Of a DNA stretch of 64,000 nt, positions 54,316 to 63,016 are shown one piece after another. Under the pieces are notes generated by a model that did no database searches, had not been told where the DNA came from, and saw nothing but the letters and a program-made list of their open reading frames with translations. How positions within the stretch are numbered: position 1 is the stretch's first letter; every line of letters begins with the position of its first letter. The position numbers were made by a program, and so were the translations under genes. Origin of the DNA: Siphonodentalium dalli (Eukaryota; Mollusca; Scaphopoda; Gadilida; Siphonodentaliidae); the NCBI GenBank assembly GCA_032622095.1, contig CP136063.1, positions 6,923,814 through 6,987,813 of the forward strand, read 5' to 3'.

Positions 54316-56130
54316 ATGGAAGACGGATTTGAAATAGACGTAGAAGGCGATGTGTTTTGGGACTCTTTACTGGAAAAATTAGCGAAATATAATGATAAAG
54401 ATCCACAAGATTGTGTTCAGAATAGTGACTCTATATTTGACCAGCAGGTTCCTGCAGCTTCCACTTCAAGTTCACTACTGTATTCAGCCTCAGCTCCATT
54501 GCCAATATTGCCATTGCCTTCAACTTCCACTGTAAGTGTAAGTTCAAGCTCACTACTGAATTCAGCCTCAGCTGCCTTGCCAATATTGCCATTGCCTTCA
54601 ACTTCCACTGTAAGTTCAAGCTCACTACTGAATTCAGCCTCAGCTCCATTGCCAATATTGCCTTCAACTTCCACTGTAAGTTCCAGATTTACAAATGTAA
54701 CTGATGAGGAAGTTTCTCAATTCAATGACCAACAAAGAAATAAAAATACTGTTAAAAAAACTGAATATGATATTAAACTCTTTAGAACATTTCTACTAAG
54801 TAAAGATGAACAGAGGCAGCCCGAGTTCATTCCCCCAGATGTTCTGTGTGGGCTTATATCAAGTTTCCTCCTATCTGTGATAAAGAAAGACGGAACTGAA
54901 TACGAGCCAGTGTCACTTCGAGCGTTTATGTCCTCACTTGATCGATACCTCAGGATGCGATCATATCCAGTTTCTGTCATAAGTGATCATCAGTTTGCAT
55001 CATGCCGTGAAACTCTGAAAAGCAAACAGAAACAACTGAAATCTATAGGAAAGGGCAATAAGCCATTTGAAGCAGATCCGATTACACAGGATGATGTTGA
55101 GCGATTTTATAGGGCACAAGTTCTTGGACCATATAACCCAAAGTCGTTACAAAATTCTATGTGGTGGACTTGTGTTTTGTACTTCGGAATGAGAACAGGG
55201 GAGGAAACTCATTCTTTGAAATGGGGCGATATCAGTCTGCAAGAAGATGATAATGGACATGAATATATTATCTACACACAGGAGCGACAAACAAAGACAA
55301 GAACCGGTGAAAATCCACGAGATATCAGAAGAATTAAACCAAGAGCATATTCGGTCGACAACCCAGAGAGAGACCCGGTTAAATTATATCGTTTGTTCAG
55401 CGAGAAGCGACCAGAAGAGGAAAAAGCTCCAGACAGCCCATTCTTCCTCGCCGCCAATTACCAGGGCTGGAATAAAGGCAAGCCTTGGTATAAGCGCAAT
55501 GCATTCGGCATTAATTCTTTAAATAGAATTGTGCAGGGCATGTGTGTAGACTCAGGCCTCACAACGGATAAGCGACTTACCAACTATAGTGTTCGAAAAC
55601 TGCTGGTCCAGTCACTTAACGATGAAAATGTACCACCGCATCAGATAATCCAAGTGTCAGGACACAAGAATGTGAACAGTTTGTTGAACTACTCCAAAAT
55701 GAATGCTGTCCAAACAAAACATATTTCTTCAATTTTATCAAATACTGCTGGAAATAACAGAGTCAGAGTCACCGAGTCAGTACTCCCAGCTGCACAGCCT
55801 GTAGTCGAGCTTTCACCAGTATTGGAAACTGCACCTGCGCCTGTACCAAGTCCTGACACTATTTCAATATCATCACCGACAAATGTAACTGTTTCCAAAT
55901 CGACAGTTAGTGTATCGAACAGTGACCTTATTGGTACACCTGGAGTTGAGAGTTCATCAAGTGCGATGCGAAGTTTGAAATCAATTTTCTCAAACGCAAC
56001 TTTCAGTGGATCGGTGTACATGCACTTTCACAGCTGCTCACCGAAGTCTCACCACACAGAAGACACCGAGTCTAGTCCTATCGTTAAATACCGGCGAATC
56101 AGGAGAATAGTTGACAGTGACAGCGAGTGA
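54316..56130 (+). CDS. Crypton-like tyrosine recombinase, intact
   Basis: A single-exon ORF of 604 codons. Residues 45-118 are three tandem Ser/Pro-rich repeats of about 26 residues (SSLLNSASAPLPILPLPSTS type). From about 125 a SAM-like core-binding domain follows, then the catalytic domain: Arg293 in FGMRTGEE, a Lys in the beta-strand region, NYSVR with Tyr424 replacing the usual His and Arg427, His450 in SGHKNVNSL and the nucleophile Tyr459. The C-terminal tail is Ser/Pro-rich and ends in a basic-acidic RRIRRIVDSDSE. This is the architecture of Crypton recombinases and of their domesticated relatives (ZMYM2/KIAA1958 group). It is on the same strand as, and inside intron 1 of, the Reeler gene. 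No break was found, so it is either a live element or a co-opted gene. Confidence 0.88.
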   Translation: MEDGFEIDVEGDVFWDSLLEKLAKYNDKDPQDCVQNSDSIFDQQVPAASTSSSLLYSASAPLPILPLPSTSTVSVSSSSLLNSASAALPILPLPSTSTVSSSSLLNSASAPLPILPSTSTVSSRFTNVTDEEVSQFNDQQRNKNTVKKTEYDIKLFRTFLLSKDEQRQPEFIPPDVLCGLISSFLLSVIKKDGTEYEPVSLRAFMSSLDRYLRMRSYPVSVISDHQFASCRETLKSKQKQLKSIGKGNKPFEADPITQDDVERFYRAQVLGPYNPKSLQNSMWWTCVLYFGMRTGEETHSLKWGDISLQEDDNGHEYIIYTQERQTKTRTGENPRDIRRIKPRAYSVDNPERDPVKLYRLFSEKRPEEEKAPDSPFFLAANYQGWNKGKPWYKRNAFGINSLNRIVQGMCVDSGLTTDKRLTNYSVRKLLVQSLNDENVPPHQIIQVSGHKNVNSLLNYSKMNAVQTKHISSILSNTAGNNRVRVTESVLPAAQPVVELSPVLETAPAPVPSPDTISISSPTNVTVSKSTVSVSNSDLIGTPGVESSSSAMRSLKSIFSNATFSGSVYMHFHSCSPKSHHTEDTESSPIVKYRRIRRIVDSDSE

Positions 56131-56539
56131 AATTGAAGAGAAATTGTGTTGATTTTAATATTCCAAACTGCGAAGCGGAAGTATTGAATCAGTAATTAGG
56201 ATTTTGGTATTTCTAAATGGAACGAACCTTTTGTGTTGTTATTTGTTCATTATGCTTGATAAAAATCAAATCATTTATTGAAGATAGGCAATTCTATTGC
56301 TTTGTTCGAGGTAATTTTTCATAAATTGATGAATATTTCGAATGGTTTCACTTCATTCTGGTGGGGTCATCGGGGACTATTTTTTGTGTGTGCACGCTTA
56401 TTTTTAAAGAATATCGTAGTGAACTGGTCACAGAACAGCTGATTGATCAAAACAAGTCATTCGATTTCTAAGTTAGTGAATACTCTAATTTGTTGTGGTG
56501 ATTAAGCGCAGCTAATTTGTTTAGCATATAATAAACAGA
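56131..56539. other. 3' flank of Crypton 2
   Basis: Non-coding. No AATAAA close to the stop was noted other than ataataaacag near 56529. Confidence 0.4.
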
Positions 56540-56699
56540 ATACCTGCAGTTCTCGAGTGAATACCAGAATTACCTCATTCGTGGCTACATTGGAATATAA
56601 CTATTCCCACTCGCGGCCAAGGCCGCTCGTGGGAATAGTTATATTCCACTGTAGCCACTCAGGAGGTAATTCTGGTATTCACTCGAGAACCGCAGGTAT
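56540..56699. repeat. 160-bp palindrome
   Basis: Arms of about 70 bp (atacctgcagttctcgagtg against ...actcgagaaccgcaggtat) with about four mismatches and a self-complementary tip gcggccaaggccgc. Very strong cruciform potential. Confidence 0.92.
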
Positions 56700-56704
56700 C
56701 CTCT

Positions 56705-56880
56705 ATATATGTGTATATTGAAATCAAATGCCCTATCCTATCCTATCCTATCCTATCCTATCCTAACATACAATCATATCACAGTGAAATGTATTATGTA
56801 ATAATGATATATGTGTATATTGAAATCAAATGCCCTATCCTATCCTATCCTATCCTATCCTATCCTATCATATCCCATCC
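56705..56880. repeat. 102-bp duplication with (CCTAT)n tracts
   Basis: gtgtatattgaaatcaaatg followed by CCTAT repeats occurs at 56711 and 56813. The 43-bp repeat 56766-56808 sits between the two tracts. Confidence 0.9.
56766..56808 (+). repeat. 43-bp direct repeat right of Crypton 2
   Basis: Identical to 53934-53976. Confidence 0.93.
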
Positions 56881-56905
56881 ATACAACACACATCTGTAAT
56901 TCCAG

Positions 56906-57021
56906 TGACGCTGCGTGGCACACATGAGCGTAAGTTCAAAGGATTTATGATAATGATGCTATCCGGAAACGGCAGACGGGTTGGGAGGTTTATCGCCGGA
57001 GATGGCATATCTGTATGTGAT
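56906..57021 (+). CDS. Reeler-domain protein, exon 2
   Basis: Acceptor ctgtaattccag (AG 56904-56905). The first two bases complete the Val codon begun in exon 1. The exon then reads TLRGTHERKFKGFMIMM and NGRRVGRFIAGDGISVCD, the strand pair K-G-F-M-I and the G-x-F...D segment of the Reeler fold. It ends in phase 0 at GAT|GTAAGT (57022). The last 26 bases and the donor are duplicated directly downstream. Confidence 0.82.
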
Positions 57022-57095
57022 GTAAGTATGAAGTGGCAATGCTAACCGGTGATGGCATATATGTATGTGGTGTAAGTATGAAGTGGCTAATGCTA
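56996..57095 (+). repeat. 50-bp tandem duplication spanning an exon end and its splice donor
   Basis: gatggcatatctgtatgtga and tgtaagtatgaagtgg recur 50 bp on (57051 onward) with three substitutions, giving a second GTAAGT at 57072. Use of the second donor would run through a TAA at 57043-57045. Confidence 0.9.
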
Positions 57096-57212
57096 ATAGT
57101 AGCTTCTGAGAAAGATTAATAAAGACTACTCGCCATAGTGTAACAATATGTGATAGTCATTAATTTAGAGCTGAATCATGCATTCATAGTTTGAAAGTTA
57201 TGTATTATATAG

Positions 57213-57360
57213 AGGATCTCCAATTCGTTATGTTGGGATATATGATTTTATGAAATAATTGATAAATTTTATTCACAATGAGTCGTAGATGAGTTGTGAA
57301 TCAAATTTATCAAACGAGTTTCATAAAATCTTATAACCCAACATAACGAGTTGGAGATCC
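57213..57360. repeat. 148-bp foldback element
   Basis: Arms of about 65 bp (ggatctccaattcgttatgt against ...acataacgagttggagatcc) with roughly ten mismatches. A half-copy of the end follows at 57385-57412 and another lies at 53914. It is a small non-autonomous family inside intron 2. Confidence 0.88.
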
Positions 57361-57412
57361 TCCATATATAAGGGAGATCACTCTATATATCCCAACATAA
57401 CGAGTTGAAGAT

Positions 57413-58383
57413 CGTTTATATAGCGGGACACTACGTGAGCTTTATGCCTTTTCAAGAAATCAAAATCTTTAAAAGAAGCTGATAAATGCATGTAAAATGC
57501 ATACATGCACGGCATTGGCTGAGACACTTCACAACCGTATACGACATTATTGCACGCTATGCCTTGTGGCGAGACATAAAGTCCCCCAATTTGCATCATC
57601 TGTGTTGTTGTGCCTATGCTCGTTATTGCAACTAAGATGGAAAATAATTGAACTTTAATGAACAAGGCAATCATTTTGCAATGTGTATTGGTGTCAAGCG
57701 CGGCTTCCTAAATAGCATTAGTCCGCGCGGCAATTACACACTAGTGAGAGATAAGAAAATATGTAATGGATTCCTCAATGCTATTATATGGGTTTCCTGT
57801 GATATAACAATAATTTGGAGGAGGGATATCAAAATATATATTCTTAAACACATTTCTGAATTCACCAATATAGCGCTGATAAACATGTTATGTTTCATAA
57901 CTGACTATGCAATGATTATTAAACACTACTGGACTAAACAGTTAATTTGAAGTCGTACAATACTACCGAATCCTCGTTTTCTGACATATTGCCGCCAACA
58001 ACAACACGATAGATGTGTATAGCGGTCGCGGTGTGATATGGAATGTCCTAGACTTATGTGCAAAATATGTCTAAAGTCGTTAGATACTTTGTGTGATTAC
58101 CCAGTTAAACATAATCCAGCTTGATTAGTATTTGAATGTGTGAGCGAGTGGGGTTCCCGGCCACTGCTAACTTTCGGCGCTGCTCCCGCACTTATCTAGA
58201 TCGTTATTTTAATCTGTTGGCAACCGATGGCGAGATAAAATGTTGGACAGGTAATACATTATGCCAAGGCCAATGGAATGAGCGATATACTTTTTAATTG
58301 TTAGCTACATGCATGCACTGTACGGGAAAATAACGGTCGATTCTCATGTATACCCAACTTGGTATCACAGGTTTAATTTTCAG
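57413..58383. other. Intron 2, distal part
   Basis: No further gene. The intron ends with caggtttaattttcag, AG 58382-58383. Confidence 0.5.
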
Positions 58384-58472
58384 GGACGAACACACTCCGA
58401 CGATGAACTGAAACTCAACCAGACGTTCGTATGGCGACCGCCGGCCGAATCAGTGGGGATAGTGTATGTCGT
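58384..58472 (+). CDS. Reeler-domain protein, exon 3
   Basis: Phase 0 start after AG 58382-58383. Reads GRTHSDDELKLNQTFVWRPP then AESVGIVYVV, matching the THS...K...FTW.AP....G.V.F.ATVV end of the Reeler domain. It ends with a GT overhang (phase 2) at GT|GTAAGT (58473). The following exon is not identified in the remaining 5.5 kb; the gene may continue outside the window. Confidence 0.78.
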
Positions 58473-58480
58473 GTAAGTAT

Positions 58481-58542
58481 CAATAACCAGTCGGGTGATG
58501 TACTTATAAAACAATAACCAGTCGGGTGGTGTACTTATAAAA
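58481..58542. repeat. 31-bp tandem duplication
   Basis: caataaccagtcgggtgatg plus tacttataaaa occurs twice directly after the exon 3 donor. Confidence 0.93.
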
Positions 58543-58568
58543 CAAAATGTCACCGCTTGAACGATTGT

Positions 58569-58968
58569 TTAACCCTTTACCCAACAGAACGGCCCTGTGC
58601 CAATGCATTCTCTTATATATGCGAGTCGACCATAGGTCGCCTCGCATATATAAGAGAATGCATTGGCTTAACACATTAAAAATTATAAAATTGTTAAAGA
58701 ATGTAAGAAAAAATGGTAAAAAGTGTTAAAAAAAGATTGTTTTTAGGCCAATGCATTCTCTTATATATGCGAGGCGACCTATGGTCGACTCGCATATATA
58801 AGAGAATGCATTGGCACAGGGCATAACTGTAACTATCACAATGTGGTCAAGGAGCCGGTTCCAATGATATCCATATGTGTATGGTTCTATTGAGACAGAC
58901 CGAAGATATTTTAGGCTGTTGAAGCTTTATTTGGCCGGTTTTGGCCGGTTTGTTGGGTAAAGGGTTAA
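58569..58968. mobile_element. TTAA-flanked MITE (piggyBac-like ends)
   Basis: TTAA (58569-58572) CCCTTTACCCAACA at the left and TGTTGGGTAAAGGG TTAA (58965-58968) at the right. The terminal inverted repeat continues to about 22 bp with mismatches. TTAA targets and ends starting CCC are the piggyBac hallmark. There is no ORF. Its interior is mostly a nested hairpin-ended element. Confidence 0.85.
58593..58821. mobile_element. Double-hairpin element, complete copy D
   Basis: 229 bp, with CCCTGTG + hairpin (58599-58667) at one end and hairpin (58747-58815) + CACAGGG at the other. The two 69-bp hairpins are inverse copies of each other and each is itself palindromic (26-bp arms gccaatgcattctcttatat..., inner cgacc/ggtcg stem, ATA/TAT loop). 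The interior is 79 bp, AT-rich. No coding capacity and no target duplication were recognised. Confidence 0.93.
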
Positions 58969-59450
58969 TGTCGCACCGTCATATGCGTGTAAAACAAGTA
59001 CGGCCAGTATATTGTAGGAATGGTGTATATCGTGCACGACTTAGTGTAACATGGCACTCTCCAATGGAGTCAGTATTGATTCCGTTTTTGTGCAAGCATA
59101 TAATGCCAACAGGTTAGTATGAACTAAAAGTCATTGATAGTCCTCGGTGTTAACTTTTGGCAAAGCCCACTAAATGTGCTACATACGAATTGCACGGAAT
59201 CATAAATGTCGTGAAGCCCAAACTTTCCCGTATATTTTGTCATGTATCTATTCTATCCGAGCCATACCCTTTTCAACGTTTCACCACACTACCCCACTTT
59301 TTGCACAAACAGCTGACGAAAACGAATACCTAATCTTATTCTCCCGCCATTGTTTAGATACGAACGCATTTTAGAATAGGGAAAACCCACATTTATACAT
59401 GGCATGGGTATTACAGTTGTTGAAAGTTGAATGTAAATATAATTGAACTA
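58822..59450. other. No gene recognised
   Basis: Includes the right part of the TTAA MITE. A possible acceptor near 59036 (tatattgtag) leads into a frame that does not resemble a Reeler end. Confidence 0.4.
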
Positions 59451-59780
59451 TTAAATTCCAGTCGCGTGCCAGAATTTGTTTAACTCTTTAGTTCCCACAC
59501 TAGCTGTATAAGCCACCCCGTCATCTCCCTGCAGGTATAACATGATACCGACGGTGTGTTCCCAGGCATATATCAAGTACCAGACGCTATTTCCCCATAA
59601 GTATTTGGCTTGTCGGAAAGTATCCCGTTGCTCCATAAATGGTGGTAAACCTGTTACTGTGTTGACGCAGTGAAGGTAATCTGTTGGAGTGACAGCTCCA
59701 ACTGGGGATAATGACCGTAAGCCGGGACGTGTGTCGTAATATGAGAAAAATCGACACCTGTGTATAAGAGCCCTGGGCAA
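59451..59780 (-). CDS. Unassigned minus-strand ORF, perhaps an exon
   Basis: A 109-codon open frame with balanced, protein-like composition (many Trp and Tyr, one His-Thr-Val core, LQGDDGVAYTASVG) ending at a stop near 59451. Splice-acceptor-like sequences (ttgcttgcccag, ttatacacag) lie at its upstream end, so it could be a last exon. No domain is recognised. Confidence 0.3.
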   Translation of the reverse strand: MPRALIHRCRFFSYYDTRPGLRSLSPVGAVTPTDYLHCVNTVTGLPPFMEQRDTFRQAKYLWGNSVWYLIYAWEHTVGIMLYLQGDDGVAYTASVGTKELNKFWHATGI

Positions 59781-61341
59781 GCAAGTGTCTTCGACATTTC
59801 TGTTGGGATTAGTTCAATATCAGTATATCAAACTATATGTAATGTGCGTTTCGTCAGCTCTGAAATGTTACTTTTAATATTCCATACAAAATGTCATCAT
59901 TTACTCAGATTACATGGGGTGAAGTGACCACGATGTGTTTGCACACGAATGTCACATTGTGACAATAAAATATGTCTTATACACATGATCCTTGTTCAGG
60001 ATTTAGACTCGTCTTATTTTGGAAAAAGTCACCAACTCCCAAAATTATTTTGTAAACAATTCAAAGCAAATGTGTTTTGTTTTCTTCTAATAATTAATAC
60101 CAGAAATATATCATGATATGGCTCACGGACTAAATTTCGCGACCAACTTGTCGTCAACGAATGTACATTGTTTCTGGCGATAATGAATTTCTGTTGTTAC
60201 TGCCAGAAAAAACGTATTTCCGCTGGCGAAAAGTGCAGCTAGTCGGTCGCGAAAATAATCAAATATATTTGTCCGGTATCAATTCAGAATGCTAGATATG
60301 CTCTATTTCGTTCAGCCAAAATAACGCGATGTCGCACTACGATATTCAAGTAAGGTTTTAAAATATATTTTCAGAACAGTGATGTTTGCGATTGTTTATT
60401 ACTATAAACTAACATGCAAATGTAACATTTAACAGAAGTAATAATATAGAACATACACATACAATTCAATTATAATTATTATTCATTGGTAAAACAAAAA
60501 CATTCAAGAACATATATATTTTTGAAAAATATAATAATAACTGCGCTGGTGTTTCTAAAACGACGCAAATAGCGATCTTGGTTATAGTCGATTTTCAACT
60601 AATTCAACCATTATTAAAGTCACAGGCGGCATCCGTTGCAGAAATATTTATATTTGTTCAAATCGCCATCAACAGAATGAACGCCAACATACATGTATAT
60701 ACAGTTCAACTCATATGCCAAACAAAATCAGCGCGTAAATAGTGTATTGTCGTCAAGACGTACAATGGTGTACGTAAATAACATAACAGACCGCAATTCT
60801 ATTGGTTATTCACACAAAAATGATATAAACGCTCTTTATTATTTCCATATCAAATAACGCGCTTTATGTGTATCATATCCAGATCTAAACAAAAGCCATG
60901 GAACGTAAATTGTTTGCTTTTGTTTACATAAAAAAGGGGAACAAATTGACAATAACATACTGTTTATGCCATATTTCTGATTGGTATAAGAACAAAGTCT
61001 GTCCCTATCTTACTATTCCTTCTGTTTATGGTGGTTTTTCAAGGAGATGAATATTTTAATACCATACCCACCGCGAACACCGCCCGTATCTTTAAAAATA
61101 TTTCGCAATAAATTTGTTTTTGAACGTTATAATTTGGTTTGAAATTATAACTTAGTCAAATCGTGCAATTCACCAAATTTGAAATTATATCATGAAATGT
61201 GTTGCGTGAACAATTAATATAATTGGATAGTTTGAATGTTAACTGAGTATAGCAATATACAGTCGATACACATTGGGTTCTCTATGATGTCCATGCACTA
61301 TAATATCTCATAACCATAATCCAGTTAATTGTTCGGAACGT
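59781..61341. other. No gene recognised
   Basis: AT-rich. It should contain the 3' end of the piggyBac element, but no matching terminal repeat was found. Confidence 0.4.
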
Positions 61342-62478
61342 TCAACTACAATGATACTTGAAATGACAACCGTCCTTACATAGATGAACATTGCAGAGTT
61401 CGCAACCAAATACAGTTTCTTTTCTTTCTTTTGAGTTCAGATGAACCCGACATCGGTTCTTGCGTCCCATGTGTGTGGACACGTGTCCGTTTGAGTTTTC
61501 TGGTGATATATTGAGGGCACGTGGCTCTTGTGCTTTGCGTTTTCTAGAAGAATATCCTGCAATCAGTTGATGAGCCAGTTCAATCCTAAAATCCATATGC
61601 GTCAACACCTTCTTAGAATTATGTCTCTTTGACGTTTCTTTGAACAAGATGAAACTGTTAACTATTGATGAATTGGCGACAAACCAGAAGATGTATTTCC
61701 ATGCTTTTTTCCCTTCGCGACCGAGGAGATACGTCATCCTCAACTGATCATGTTTGTCAACACCATTCATGTACTTGTTGTACATGAATATGCTCATCGG
61801 CTGAGTCACTTCAAGAATTGTTTTTCCCTGGCGCCGATTAGCCATGATATCTGTCGTTGGGTCAGTCATCGTGCTAAGGGTGAACACTTGTTTCTTGTCC
61901 TGCCATACCGTTGCCGTAAGATATTCGCCATCCTGCCTAGTTTTATAGTCACCTCGATTCATTTTCTTCAGTCGCTGTAAATCCTTCGGGAATCCTTTCC
62001 TGTTCTGCCTAACGGTGCCACACGAGTAAAATCCATCGTTTAGTAAGTCCCGCATGAGGTGCACACTCGTAAAATAGTTATCAAAGAACAAACAGTAATT
62101 TTTGTCACACAAATCCGATGACAATGACGTAACCACATCATACCCGAGACCTTTTCCAGACGGTTTGGAATAATGCTTTCCGAGGTATACTTCAAAGTTT
62201 AACAGGTAGGCATTGGTGGCATCGCACATCATCCATATTTTGATCCCTCGTTTTATTGGTTTTGCCGGCATGTATTGCTTGTAGGAGAGACGTCCCGTCC
62301 ATTTTATCATTCCTTCGTCGACAGAGATATATTGCGAAGGCAAGTAACACGATTTCAATGTTGTTAGTGATGAGTCGATGATGTCGCGAACCTTATATAG
62401 TGGGTCGTACGAATCTGTCCCTTTAGCAGGTTCGCTCTCTCGGTCACTGACGTGGAAGTATTCTGTGATTTTTTTCAA
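61342..62478 (-). pseudogene. piggyBac transposase, catalytic and C-terminal part
   Basis: 378 codons on the minus strand carrying the DDE-like core of piggyBac: first Asp in YISVDEGMIKWTGR, second in LFFDNYFTS, third in YMNGVDKHDQLR. A Cys/His-rich C-terminal domain follows (GCELCNVHLCKDGCHFKYH), the RING-like zinc module. It cuts at TTAA and pastes precisely. The frame joins the N-terminal part through a one-base slip in a run of seven A (62469-62475 on the plus strand). All catalytic residues are retained. Confidence 0.93.
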
Positions 62479-63016
62479 ATCTGCGCCTATTCATAATTTT
62501 GCTGATGCCGGCGTTTCCGATGAACTCATCATGTGACCAGTACTGCTTGTATGAGGGAAGGTCATTCACACCCATCATGATGTTCATACCGATGTACGCA
62601 CGAAATTCTGGTTCCGAAATATCAGTCCAGTATTTATCAGTCTCGCCCTTTTCTTCCATTTTCCACTTGGCATAGTTGTTAGTATGTCTGGCTATTTCGG
62701 CATACTTCGATGGCGAGAACATAAAATTGAAATATTCCAAAGCTGTTGCTGTATCAGTATCGAATTCATCTGGTATAACTGGTCCTGTCCTTTGTGTAAA
62801 TGGCTGAAGTGATACCTTTCGAAGTTTATTTGACCAGCCAATCGGGTTATTATTCAAGCTGCTATCATCGATGGAGGTCACATTGTCGCTGGTAGCAGGG
62901 GCAGAATAATCGTCGTCTGAATCTTCCGATGACGAGGAACTGCAATCTCCGCTAAAATCGCTATCATCTCCCATTAACATGTCGATCACTTGCTGTTTCG
63001 AAAATGTTGCAGCCAT
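62444..63016 (-). pseudogene. piggyBac transposase, N-terminal part
   Basis: 190 codons from the ATG at 63016. The N-terminus is acidic and Ser-rich (SSSSSEDSDDD), then come GWSNKL and the piggyBac dimerisation region (EYFNFMFSP ... FRAYIGMNIMMGV ... YWSHDEFIGN), ending RRRFEK where the frame is lost. Without the slip the protein would be about 560 residues, normal for the family. Whether the slip is real or an assembly error cannot be told here. Confidence 0.92.

Noticed and set aside
54417-54674. Minus-strand ORFs across the Crypton 2 N-terminus
   Set aside because: Shadows of the in-frame Ser/Pro repeats on the opposite strand.
59025-59110. Exon 4 of the Reeler gene
   Set aside because: The phase can be made to fit, but the product lacks the expected Reeler end, and the acceptor is weak.
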